Translations under genes and position numbers: made by a program
Assembly (NCBI RefSeq): GCF_000235505.1
Contig: NZ_JH379029.1
Span: 447,798-511,797 of the forward strand
From: Hungatella hathewayi WAL-18680
GTDB lineage: Bacteria; Bacillota; Clostridia; Lachnospirales; Lachnospiraceae
DNA length: 64,000 bases
Direction: 5' to 3'
In this document: positions 1-8,002 of the stretch, in pieces
Layout of the letters: each line of letters starts with the position of its first letter
Numbering within the stretch: position 1 is the stretch's first letter
Notes under the pieces: generated by a model
What the model saw: the letters and a program-made list of their open reading frames with translations, nothing else
Databases searched by the model: none
What the model was told of the DNA's origin: nothing

Positions 1-698
1 GCAATCTCCATCTCCCCGTCCCCGTCAATATCTATCAGGTCGGCATCGCCGGTCGGCTGGTTCATCACCTGCTCCACCGACCATTCCCCATCGATATCTT
101 CCGGCGGAGTAAAGAGAAAGATTCCCTGCTCACAGGTCACAAGACCTGCATCATAGCCTTCCTGTCTCACCCGGGCATAACCGTGATTTTGATAAAAATC
201 CTCCCGCAGCGCCGTAAGTTCAACCGGCTGTTTCTCATCGGCTGGCAGAACCGCCGCATAGACGCCGCCCGGCTGGCTCCAGTCCTCCCGCGTCTGCTTA
301 TGTGCGGCAAGCGTACAGCAGATAAGCCAGACAATTCCGTTCCTCTCAAGCAGATCAAACCGGTGCAGATATGGGAGCGTGAACAGTTCCTTTACCCCAT
401 AGCTGTCCTGTCCATCCAGCCGCACCCAGACCAGGCACGCCTCCTCCCAATCATAAAGCCGGAAGAACTTCTGCACCGCCAGGAACTCCCCATCCCTTCC
501 GGGTACAGGTACCATACTCATCGTCCCGCCAGGCTGTTCCCATACGGATTTGCGTTTCGTAAACGTCTCACAATCCCAGGCAAAACAACTGCCATGATTT
601 TCCGCCGCGAAAAAAACATATGGTTCTCCATCCGCCTCCATCACATTTACCGCATAACAGTGGTCCTGCTGCTCCAAAACCCGTTTCGTAAATTCCAT
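1..698 (-). CDS. FG-GAP/VCBS-like protein, 3' end outside window
   Basis: An open frame starts at ATG 698 behind a GAGGTG ribosome site and runs off the left edge without a stop, so about 232 residues are visible. I read tryptophan- and aromatic-rich beta-strand segments and, near the edge, a DxDGDGxxE calcium-loop motif (DIDGDGEME) typical of FG-GAP/VCBS beta-propeller repeats. No signal peptide is seen, so it is probably cytoplasmic. It lies 15 bp upstream of the lactonase stop in the same orientation and is probably co-transcribed with it. Its function is unknown; a scaffold or ligand-binding propeller is inferred only from the motif. Confidence 0.7.
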   Translation of the reverse strand, partial: MEFTKRVLEQQDHCYAVNVMEADGEPYVFFAAENHGSCFAWDCETFTKRKSVWEQPGGTMSMVPVPGRDGEFLAVQKFFRLYDWEEACLVWVRLDGQDSYGVKELFTLPYLHRFDLLERNGIVWLICCTLAAHKQTREDWSQPGGVYAAVLPADEKQPVELTALREDFYQNHGYARVRQEGYDAGLVTCEQGIFLFTPPEDIDGEWSVEQVMNQPTGDADLIDIDGDGEMEI

Positions 699-713
699 AT
701 CAGACACCTCTTA

Positions 714-1781
714 TCAAAGGAAGGCGGGGAATGGTAAATCGGTAGGCTGTGTAAAACAGTCATCGAACCCCCGTGGATAGTGATAGTACAGCCGCTCTTT
801 ATCATCCGGGAATGTAAACTTCCCGCCCACCTGCCAGATATAGGGCTTAAACGTATATTCCATGCGCTCCCTGCGATACTTGTAGAGCATCATGATTTCA
901 GAAGGATCCGCCTGAAAATTAGACCAGATATCATGGTGGAACGGAATCACCACCTGTGCCTTCAAGGCCTCACCCATTCTCAGAATATCAGAAGCCGTCA
1001 TCTTATCCGTAATACCCCGCGGATTTTCACCGTAAGAGCCAAGGGCCACATCTATCTTATGCTCATTGCCATGCTTCGCGTAATAGTTTGAATAATGGCT
1101 GTCTCCGGAATGATAGATGCTTCCTCCCGGCGTCTTAATCAGATAGTTTACCGCCTTCCTGTCCATGTCGTCCGGCAGGCGCCCCTCAAACACATCATCC
1201 GGACTGCCAGCAGTAATAAGAGCCGTGCGGTCAAAAGATTCCAGCGCCAAAAGTTCAACATCCCCTATCTGCACCGAATCTCCCGGCCTGACGGTAATGC
1301 ATCGCTCTTTCGGCACCCCCCACTCGATCCATCGGTCCGTACAATACTCCGGTCCAATAAATGGAACCTCCGAGCTGCAATTTTGAAGTACGGCTGCCGC
1401 CACATTGATATCGATATGGTCATTGTGATAATGAGTGGACACCACCGCATTGATGTCACGGATTGCAAAAGGGTCCATCACAAAGGGAGATACCCGTAAA
1501 TTCGGCTGCAGTTTTTTCCCTCCACACATCCTGGCCATCTGGTGCCCCGGCGCCATGTATGGATTCTTATGCGTACTCTTCCCCGTTCCACACCAGAAGT
1601 CAACACAAAGGTTGGTATCCCCCTCCGTCTTAATCCAAAGGCCGGTACAGCCCAGCCACCACATGGCGAAGGTCCCGGTTTCCACCTTCGTGTTCTCAAT
1701 TTCCTCATTCAGCCAGGAGCCCCATTCCGGAAATGTGTTCAATATCCATGACTCTCTTGTAATTTCCTCCACCTTACTCAT
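714..1781 (-). CDS. UlaG-like L-ascorbate-6-phosphate lactonase family metallo-hydrolase
   Basis: 355 residues, the normal length for UlaG, a cytoplasmic metallo-beta-lactamase-fold enzyme that opens the lactone ring of L-ascorbate 6-phosphate. The metal-binding motif HYHNDHID lies near residue 117, with further candidate ligands in HSGDSHYS (about 225) and PFHHDIW (about 280). No ascorbate PTS genes are visible, so the exact substrate is open. It is divergent from an FGGY kinase and a DeoR regulator across a 227-bp regulatory region, which suggests one sugar-acid catabolic module. The family assignment is strong; the substrate is inferred. Confidence 0.85.
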   Translation of the reverse strand: MSKVEEITRESWILNTFPEWGSWLNEEIENTKVETGTFAMWWLGCTGLWIKTEGDTNLCVDFWCGTGKSTHKNPYMAPGHQMARMCGGKKLQPNLRVSPFVMDPFAIRDINAVVSTHYHNDHIDINVAAAVLQNCSSEVPFIGPEYCTDRWIEWGVPKERCITVRPGDSVQIGDVELLALESFDRTALITAGSPDDVFEGRLPDDMDRKAVNYLIKTPGGSIYHSGDSHYSNYYAKHGNEHKIDVALGSYGENPRGITDKMTASDILRMGEALKAQVVIPFHHDIWSNFQADPSEIMMLYKYRRERMEYTFKPYIWQVGGKFTFPDDKERLYYHYPRGFDDCFTQPTDLPFPAFL

Positions 1782-1794
1782 TCTTATAATCCCC

Positions 1795-1956
1795 TTTTAT
1801 GATTGTTTTGTGAACTTTTTATTGCTCATTTTCTCTTATGCCTTCAGTATATATTCTTTTATTTCTAAATTCAACCTGAAATATATCATAATTTCAACTT
1901 AAAACTTTGTGCAAAGTTAACAAAAGAATCTTTTATGTTCTTTTTATGATTGTTTT
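1795..1956. promoter_or_regulatory. Divergent regulatory region with direct repeat and palindrome
   Basis: Between the lactonase and kinase genes, the 15-bp word TTTTATGATTGTTTT occurs exactly twice in the same orientation, at 1795-1809 and 1942-1956. A 7-bp palindrome with a 2-bp centre (AACTTTG-TG-CAAAGTT) lies at 1903-1918. These are good candidates for operators of the DeoR regulator encoded at 3554-4351, but the binding is inferred. Confidence 0.45.
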
Positions 1957-2008
1957 TCAACATCCACTGTGCTATCATGGGATTACATTCATAAAAGGAG
2001 GTTTTATT

Positions 2009-3532
2009 ATGTCATCCATCCTTGTAATAGACACGGGAACGTCCAGCATGCGCGGAATATTGTTTCATGAATCCGGTAACATCCTGCTTAACGAACGCCG
2101 TAAATACTTTATGACAGTAAATGAGAATGGGGCCGCCGAGCAAAACCCTGCCGATTTTGCAGGATGCTTGACAGATATCTGCACGGCCTGCCAGTCATTT
2201 GCCGCCCGGGAAAAGGAGACTATCGCCGCGCTGGCTTTCACCTCCCAGCGCTCTTCCATTCTACCGCTGACAAAAGACCGAAAGCCCATGGGCAATGTAA
2301 TCACCTGGTATGATAAGCGATCGGCCGATATCTGCCAGGAAATTCAGGAGAAGTACGGGAATGAAATTTATGATATCTCCGGCGTGAGGCCGACTCCGGT
2401 CCTGTCCGCCCCCAAAATAACGTGGCTGAAAAGGAATCGCCCTCATATCTATGAAAAAGCGGACAAGATTGTCGGAATTCACGACTATCTGATATTCCTG
2501 TGCACGGGGCGGCTTGTCACGGATGTCACATTAGGCAGCCGCACCTGCTTCATGGATATCCGCAAGCTCTGCTGGTCCTCTCGCCTGTTGGAGCTCTTCG
2601 GGGTGGACCGGGAGAAACTCTGTGAACTGCTCCCTCCCGGCTCTACCGCCGGCACATTAACATCCGGCTTTGCCGGCGCCACCGGACTTCCCGCTGGCAC
2701 TCCGGTCATTTCAGCAGGGGGAGACCAGCAGTGTTCCGTGCTGGGCCAGGGTTTATTTCACCCTGGTGAGACAGGGGTAACCACCGGAACGGGGGCATAT
2801 CTTTCCATGGTTTGCGACACGCCGGTCTTTGATTCCCTCCGCCGGGTAAATGTAAGCACGGCCGTAACCGCCGGCCAGTGGATACTGGAAGCCAGTACCA
2901 TGTCTGCCGGCTCCGCCTATGACTGGTTTAACCGTCTGTTCTGCTATGAGCCGGGACAGCGTTATCCCACGGAGCAGATAAACCGTGAGGTTTCGGAGAG
3001 TATGCCAGGTGCGGGAGGGGTATTAATGCTGCCAGATTTGGCAGGCAGAGGATGTCCTGATTGGGACGACTGGGCGCGCGGCCTGTTTTACAATTTAAGC
3101 CTTTCCACAACCCGGGGAGACTGTGCCAGGGCCGTGCTGGAAGGAATCGCTTATGAAATCGCAGAATGCCATAAAGTTTTATGTTCGATTTCGCCTAAAA
3201 CGGACAAAATAAGGTCCACAGGCGGACTAGCAAATATTACCAAATTTAACCAAATGCTCACCGATATGATTGAATTTCCAGTGGAAAGATGTATAATAGA
3301 AGAAACAACTGCTATCGGCGCTTTCCTCGTTGCCACGCAGGCGCTCGGGTGGTTTGCTTCCGCAGAGGAGGCTTACAAAGAGCTGTATAGCGATGCAGAA
3401 AATGTGCTTCATTTTGAGCCAATACCGGCAGAGGTTCAGCTATACGGAGAACTCAATGCGGTGCGTAAACAGTTAGTACAATCTCTGCCAAACCATAACC
3501 TCATTGGTCAATTGATGAAGTTACGATTATAA
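2009..3532 (+). CDS. FGGY-family carbohydrate kinase
   Basis: 507 residues from ATG 2009, chosen because AAAGGAGG sits 7 bp upstream; the frame is open further 5' but has no ribosome site there. The N-terminal phosphate loop reads DTGTSSMR and a second ATP-domain loop reads GVTTGTGAYL; a C-terminal STGGLANITKFNQML segment matches the FGGY signature region. Family members phosphorylate sugars such as ribulose, xylulose, L-xylulose or glycerol at the expense of ATP. Next to an UlaG-like lactonase, a ketopentose such as L-xylulose is plausible but not shown. The DeoR regulator follows 21 bp downstream, so the two genes are probably one operon. Confidence 0.85.
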   Translation: MSSILVIDTGTSSMRGILFHESGNILLNERRKYFMTVNENGAAEQNPADFAGCLTDICTACQSFAAREKETIAALAFTSQRSSILPLTKDRKPMGNVITWYDKRSADICQEIQEKYGNEIYDISGVRPTPVLSAPKITWLKRNRPHIYEKADKIVGIHDYLIFLCTGRLVTDVTLGSRTCFMDIRKLCWSSRLLELFGVDREKLCELLPPGSTAGTLTSGFAGATGLPAGTPVISAGGDQQCSVLGQGLFHPGETGVTTGTGAYLSMVCDTPVFDSLRRVNVSTAVTAGQWILEASTMSAGSAYDWFNRLFCYEPGQRYPTEQINREVSESMPGAGGVLMLPDLAGRGCPDWDDWARGLFYNLSLSTTRGDCARAVLEGIAYEIAECHKVLCSISPKTDKIRSTGGLANITKFNQMLTDMIEFPVERCIIEETTAIGAFLVATQALGWFASAEEAYKELYSDAENVLHFEPIPAEVQLYGELNAVRKQLVQSLPNHNLIGQLMKLRL

Positions 3533-3553
3533 TTGTTGCAGGGAGAAAAACAC

Positions 3554-4351
3554 ATGAAAAATAACAGAGGCGCTATTCAAAAGCGGCAGATGCAGTTACT
3601 GCATTATCTGAAAGAAAACGGCTCCGGTGATGTGGCGCAGATGTCCGAGCTGCTGGGCGTTTCTCCAATCACAATTCGACGGGATTTAGATGAGCTTGCC
3701 AGCCGTTCCCTTGTCACCCGCTATTTTGGCGGTGCAAGGTACCTTCAGGTTGAGGAAGACGAGGATGAACCGGCGTATCTTGAGACGACGACCAGGCACC
3801 TTGAGCAGAAACGCGCTATCGCTCAGCGGGCCGCCCAATTGCTGGAGGACGGAGATATTGTATTTATCAATTCCAGTTCTACCGCTCTTCTCATTTACCC
3901 ATATATACAGGCAAAATCCATTATGATTGTGACGAATAACGGCCGAAGCCTTTTAGCACAGCGCGCCAGCGGGGTGGAACTTGTTTTGACCGGTGGAGAG
4001 GTTTACGGAAACAAGCAGTCGTTAGTCGGGCAGTTTGCACTGGATACCCTGGCCCGCATCACTGCCACCAAATGTATCTTAGGCGTAAGCGGCATCAGCG
4101 TAAAAGGCGGCATCACCAGCCGGATCATACAGGAAACAGCCATCAACCAAATGATGCTGAACCGCTGCAGCGGCTCGAAAATCGTAGTCGCCGACAGCAC
4201 GAAAATAGGTGTTGAGCACAATTTTTTCAGCGGTAAAATCGGAGATATCAACCGTCTCATTACCGATACGGGCGCCGGTGCGGACATTCTCGAGGACATT
4301 CGAAGTGCGGGCATTATTGTAGATACGGTCGCTCCGTTAAGCAGCATATAA
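3554..4351 (+). CDS. DeoR-family transcriptional regulator
   Basis: 265 residues starting at ATG 3554 with GCAGGGAG upstream; a TTG seven codons earlier is less likely. The N-terminal helix-turn-helix (about 10-60) contains the typical LGVSPITIRRDLDEL recognition segment. The remainder is a DeoR C-terminal sensor domain with the conserved FINSSSTAL and TGGEVYGNKQSLVG regions that bind a sugar phosphate. It probably represses the preceding kinase and the divergent lactonase and is relieved by a phosphorylated intermediate. The gene ends before a bidirectional terminator. Confidence 0.88.
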   Translation: MKNNRGAIQKRQMQLLHYLKENGSGDVAQMSELLGVSPITIRRDLDELASRSLVTRYFGGARYLQVEEDEDEPAYLETTTRHLEQKRAIAQRAAQLLEDGDIVFINSSSTALLIYPYIQAKSIMIVTNNGRSLLAQRASGVELVLTGGEVYGNKQSLVGQFALDTLARITATKCILGVSGISVKGGITSRIIQETAINQMMLNRCSGSKIVVADSTKIGVEHNFFSGKIGDINRLITDTGAGADILEDIRSAGIIVDTVAPLSSI

Positions 4352-4382
4352 ATTAAAATATCCCAGATCGAACTCACAATAA

Positions 4383-4419
4383 AAGCACAAAAGGCAGGTT
4401 TTCACCTGCCTTTGTGCTT
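4383..4419. terminator. Bidirectional intrinsic terminator
   Basis: A near-perfect hairpin (AAGCACAAAAGGCAGGT paired with ACCTGCCTTTGTGCTT, 4-nt loop) lies between the convergent DeoR and yjdF genes and overlaps the yjdF stop codon. U-rich sequence follows on both strands, so it should end both transcripts. Confidence 0.85.
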
Positions 4420-4815
4420 GTCTTTTCTCTTCTGCTGTTTCAACTCAAACTGCCGCTCCTTCTCCGCTTCCTTCCGCTCCCGGCTCACGGTCTTTCGCTG
4501 CAGTTTGCACTGCTCCTGCTGTAATTTCAGGGCCTGCTGGGACTTTGTTCCGGGGCCGGTGGTTTCCAGCTGCTTTTTGATATCCCGCTGCATCCGCTTC
4601 GGATTTATCCTTACATCCGCCCGGCCGTCCGCCTTCACCGGCGGGCTGAACCGCAGGCGGTCCCAGTTTTGCAGCAGAAACTCATACACCTCATAATCCT
4701 TTGGCTCTGCCCCAAATGTAATTTTGCAGACCTCCAGCTGATTTCCCTGAATCCGCTCATAAATCCCGACCCAGAAAATGCCGTCAAAAAATACTGTCAG
4801 CTTATTTTTTTGCAT
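4402..4815 (-). CDS. yjdF: YjdF family protein (DUF2992)
   Basis: 137 residues. ATG 4815 was chosen over GTG 4818 because the GAGGAG ribosome site is 8 bp away. The N-terminal half (KLTVFFDGIFWVGIYE...) is the family core; the C-terminal third is highly charged and rich in Lys, Arg, Gln and Glu, as expected for YjdF. The biochemical function of YjdF is not known. In Firmicutes the gene is usually controlled by the yjdF riboswitch, which senses azaaromatic compounds, and the 5' region here fits that element. Confidence 0.88.
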   Translation of the reverse strand: MQKNKLTVFFDGIFWVGIYERIQGNQLEVCKITFGAEPKDYEVYEFLLQNWDRLRFSPPVKADGRADVRINPKRMQRDIKKQLETTGPGTKSQQALKLQQEQCKLQRKTVSRERKEAEKERQFELKQQKRKDKHKGR

Positions 4816-4818
4816 CAC

Positions 4819-4930
4819 AAGCTCTCCTCACTTTCGACAGCAAAGACCGGACAACCGAGGAGGCAGGTTACTGACAGATTTTGAAGCTGCGCCCGGACTA
4901 CCAACCGGGACTGTGTTTTAATCCTTGCCT
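4819..4930 (-). promoter_or_regulatory. Probable yjdF-motif riboswitch
   Basis: On the minus strand the roughly 110 nt ahead of yjdF hold a conserved-looking core: AAAACACAG, then the self-complementary CCCGG...TAGTCCGGG at 4891-4912. A G/C-rich segment (CCTGCCTCCTCGG) and the ribosome site follow. Position directly before yjdF and the ACACAGTCCCGG-like start agree with my memory of the yjdF RNA motif. No covariance search could be run, so the call is by pattern and context. Confidence 0.7.
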
Positions 4931-4952
4931 TATGTTATTTGATACGTTCATT

Positions 4953-5843
4953 TTAACTCACCTGCTCCTTTTTTTCAAGCAGTAATCCAAAAGCCGCCAC
5001 GGCAAGCACAAGCCCGGCCACAGTCACTATCACTGCCGGAAGCAGCGCTCCTGCCACATCGGCAAAGGACACGGAAGTCAGAACCGTCCATCCGCTCCCC
5101 ATCCCCACATTGTGAAATGCGTAACAAACTGGCATCCAGCCGTCAAGGCACCAGAACGTCCCGCTCTCCTCGTTCCTGACCTGAAGCAGCGTGTTCTCCA
5201 GACTTCCGCCGATTAATCTGGCGCTGGCCAGCATGGTTTCCAGGGTGACACCAATGAGCGGCCCCTCGTCCCCCGACATACACTGCTGCTTTTTCCCCAG
5301 CAGAATCGTGTGCATCGGCTGGGCGCCCAGAATCTCACGTATCTCCATGTCGTCAATAGCCGCAAAGGCCGCGCCGTTTTCCTGGGCATTTCCGGCCACT
5401 GCCACCGCAACCGTGTAATTCAGCGTGGTTCCGTCGGCCCCCGCCAGAAATGCATCCGTAATCTGCGGCTCATTGGTCAGCCACAGCGTCTGGATATACT
5501 CCCGGCTGTTCAAATTGGATACCGCCTTCTCACTGTCCGCGCGGTACACGCCCCCGGAGGTATCCACGGCACGTATCATCCGGTACCCCCATATCTCATT
5601 ATAGTGGTCCAGCCGGTCGGCCTTTTCCTGGTAGGGTATCACTCCCGGCGCCATCCATGGCTCCTGTGATATCTCCTCAAGCAGATTCAACGTGGATTCC
5701 AGACTCTTTTGAATCGGCCCCTGCGCGCCAATGCAGCTGGACTGCGCCACCATCCGGCTATACCGTGCAAACGACATCACAAGCCCCAGTATGAGACAAA
5801 CTGCTACACCGGCACAGCAAATTCGGCTTATCTTTCTTCTCAT
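4953..5843 (-). CDS. Membrane-anchored Cache-type sensor protein without output domain
   Basis: 296 residues. An N-terminal membrane segment (about 8-27) and a C-terminal one (about 266-288) bracket a roughly 230-residue extracytoplasmic region. The layout and strand pattern resemble a Cache-type ligand-binding domain like those of the neighbouring kinases. Only a short charged tail (LLEKKEQVS) follows the second membrane segment, so there is no kinase, cyclase or HAMP domain. Its start overlaps the preceding histidine-kinase stop by 4 bp (ATGA), so it is translationally coupled and probably supplies a sensory or competing subunit. It is the last gene of the sensory operon. Confidence 0.65.
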   Translation of the reverse strand: MRRKISRICCAGVAVCLILGLVMSFARYSRMVAQSSCIGAQGPIQKSLESTLNLLEEISQEPWMAPGVIPYQEKADRLDHYNEIWGYRMIRAVDTSGGVYRADSEKAVSNLNSREYIQTLWLTNEPQITDAFLAGADGTTLNYTVAVAVAGNAQENGAAFAAIDDMEIREILGAQPMHTILLGKKQQCMSGDEGPLIGVTLETMLASARLIGGSLENTLLQVRNEESGTFWCLDGWMPVCYAFHNVGMGSGWTVLTSVSFADVAGALLPAVIVTVAGLVLAVAAFGLLLEKKEQVS

Positions 5844-7960
5844 GCTTCCTTCCCCTTTACATAATATTGAATACTCTCATACAACGCGGAAACGGACAGT
5901 GGCTTGGAAAGCCGCCTGTTCATCCCGGCCTCCAGAATCTCTCTGTTATCTTCCTCCAGCCCGTTGGCCGTCAGCGCCAGGATAGGTATCTCCTTTGCCC
6001 GGGGATGATTGGAAGCACGGATCCGGCGGGCCGCCTCCAGCCCATCCATCACTGGCATCCGGATATCCATCAGAATCAAATCAACCGGCTCCGAATCCGG
6101 ATTCAGGAAATCATCCACAGCCTGCCGGCCATTCTCCACCGTCCTTACCTCCGCTCCCGCATGGGCCAGCAGTTCCTCTGCAATCATTGCATTGATTGGA
6201 TTGTCCTCCGCCATCAGGATACGAATCCCGCTCAGCGAGACCTCCGAGGTCTTCTCCTCCTCAGGAGGATTCTGCTCCTTATCTGCCGGCAGCGGAAGTA
6301 TGACGGTAAAGGTTGTCCCCTTATCCAGCACGCTCCGCACTGAAATATTTCCCCGCAGCAGCTTCACCAGCTCCCAGACAATGGACATCCCAAGCCCCGT
6401 ACCGGTCTGTGTCCTGCCATAAGTCGTATCCTCCTGGGTAAATGGCTGGAAAATAATTCTCTGGAATTCCTCATCCATGCCACAGCCCGTATCCGTGACG
6501 TCAATCCGCACGGTTCCACACACATCTTCGTCTCCCTCCGGCAACGAATCCTCCGAAAGAACAAGCGTGACAGACCCAGACTCCGTAAACTTCACCGCAT
6601 TCGACAGCAGGTTGGTCATAATCTGCTGAATCTTCTTCGCATCCCCCACATAAAACCGGTTCTTCAATCCGGAAATGTCGATGCGCAGTTCAATCCCCTT
6701 TTCCAGCACGGACGCATCAAAAATATGCAGTGTCTTCTGGCTCAGTTCCTGTAAATCAAAGCGATCAGAGCGGATTTCCACACTACCGCTTTCAATCTTG
6801 GCCATATCCAGCACATCGTTCACAATATCGGTCAGCTGCGCCACCGAATCCTCCATATGCTTTAAATACTCCGCCTGCTGCTCCTCGTCCACATTTCCCT
6901 CCCGCAGCAAATGAAGCATTCCGGAAATGCCATTCAGCGGCGTTCGTATCTCATGGGATACATTCGAGAGGAATTTCCCCTTAAAAACACTTTCTCTCTG
7001 CGCGATAGCCAGCGCCATCTCCGTCTGCCGGTTTTTGTGAAAGAGCCAGGCCGCCACCACCACAATGGCCAGAATGCCAACCACAAGCACCAGAATCATC
7101 TGGACCTCATTTTCCGTATTCATCACCGAGTCGCGGGGCGTGATAATCAAAAGTGTCCAGTAGTTATAGCCCAGCGGCTCATAGAACAGTACCCGCTCAT
7201 CCCCATACGCCGTGTAGGTTACCAGTCCTGAAAGCTGCAGCGACAATCTTGTGGCAACCTCCTCCGCCGTGGCCCCGTCATTCAGCTGGTAAGCCTCCAA
7301 ATCCCTGATAAGATTATGTCCTGACTTATCCTCCAGCGTTTCGGAACTGTTCCAGAGATGATTGCCTTCATGGTCGACAATGGAGATAAAAGCTCCCGCA
7401 TTTCCATAGGTCGTATTATTCAGCAAATCCGAAATCATGCTGAGGGGCAGATAGCTGTAAATCGCAATCACATTCTCGCCGTCAATCTGCCCGTCCCACA
7501 GGATGCGAAACAATAACTTCCCCTCCCCAGCCATGGCATTTTGAGACAATGTAACCGTATAAGGGTAATTATGGACATCCATCACGTCAATGGGCTCGTC
7601 AAACTGCTCGTCCCCGCCCATGTAAGAGCGGGCCGTGCCATCCTCCAGCACAAAGCCCATTCCATCCAGGGCGGAGTTGTCCATATACCGCTGCAAAGTG
7701 TTCCTAAGCTCATCCGAATCCGTGATCTGCCGCTCAATCAATTCACTTTTCAATAAAATCATCTGTTCCGTGTACTTACTCAAATGGTCCGCCACACGGT
7801 AGGTAATCTGCTCCGAAAAACGCTCAAACGCAAGTTTCCCGCGCTCGGAAGAATTATCCATGAAATAGGAGACTGCATAGGTGATTGTGACAGCAACCAG
7901 ACATACATAGATTACCATCCACCATATCATGCGCCGTCGCTTTCTATTCGAGTTCCTCAT
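5840..7960 (-). CDS. Hybrid histidine kinase with Cache sensor and receiver domain
   Basis: 706 residues from ATG 7960, which has AGGAGG 8 bp upstream. The order is membrane segment (about 12-32), extracytoplasmic Cache-like domain, second membrane segment (about 285-308), HisKA with [15 protein letters not shown] (phospho-acceptor His), HATPase with NLLSNAVKFT, DTGCGMD and GTGLGMSIV, then a receiver with DLILMDIRMPVMDG (acceptor Asp). The receiver output must pass to an Hpt protein, and one is encoded at the head of the same operon (16113-16490). It lies 42 bp after the GntR gene and overlaps the downstream Cache-only gene. Confidence 0.92.
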   Translation of the reverse strand: MRNSNRKRRRMIWWMVIYVCLVAVTITYAVSYFMDNSSERGKLAFERFSEQITYRVADHLSKYTEQMILLKSELIERQITDSDELRNTLQRYMDNSALDGMGFVLEDGTARSYMGGDEQFDEPIDVMDVHNYPYTVTLSQNAMAGEGKLLFRILWDGQIDGENVIAIYSYLPLSMISDLLNNTTYGNAGAFISIVDHEGNHLWNSSETLEDKSGHNLIRDLEAYQLNDGATAEEVATRLSLQLSGLVTYTAYGDERVLFYEPLGYNYWTLLIITPRDSVMNTENEVQMILVLVVGILAIVVVAAWLFHKNRQTEMALAIAQRESVFKGKFLSNVSHEIRTPLNGISGMLHLLREGNVDEEQQAEYLKHMEDSVAQLTDIVNDVLDMAKIESGSVEIRSDRFDLQELSQKTLHIFDASVLEKGIELRIDISGLKNRFYVGDAKKIQQIMTNLLSNAVKFTESGSVTLVLSEDSLPEGDEDVCGTVRIDVTDTGCGMDEEFQRIIFQPFTQEDTTYGRTQTGTGLGMSIVWELVKLLRGNISVRSVLDKGTTFTVILPLPADKEQNPPEEEKTSEVSLSGIRILMAEDNPINAMIAEELLAHAGAEVRTVENGRQAVDDFLNPDSEPVDLILMDIRMPVMDGLEAARRIRASNHPRAKEIPILALTANGLEEDNREILEAGMNRRLSKPLSVSALYESIQYYVKGKEA

Positions 7961-8002
7961 CGATTCTGCCTCCTCTTTCTGTCCAAGCCCCAATTTATAG
8001 TT

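Noticed and set aside
183-737. A 184-codon plus-strand frame at the left edge
   Set aside because: It is antisense to a minus-strand frame with a ribosome site and an FG-GAP motif, and its translation looks like antisense of coding DNA (many Arg, Pro, His).
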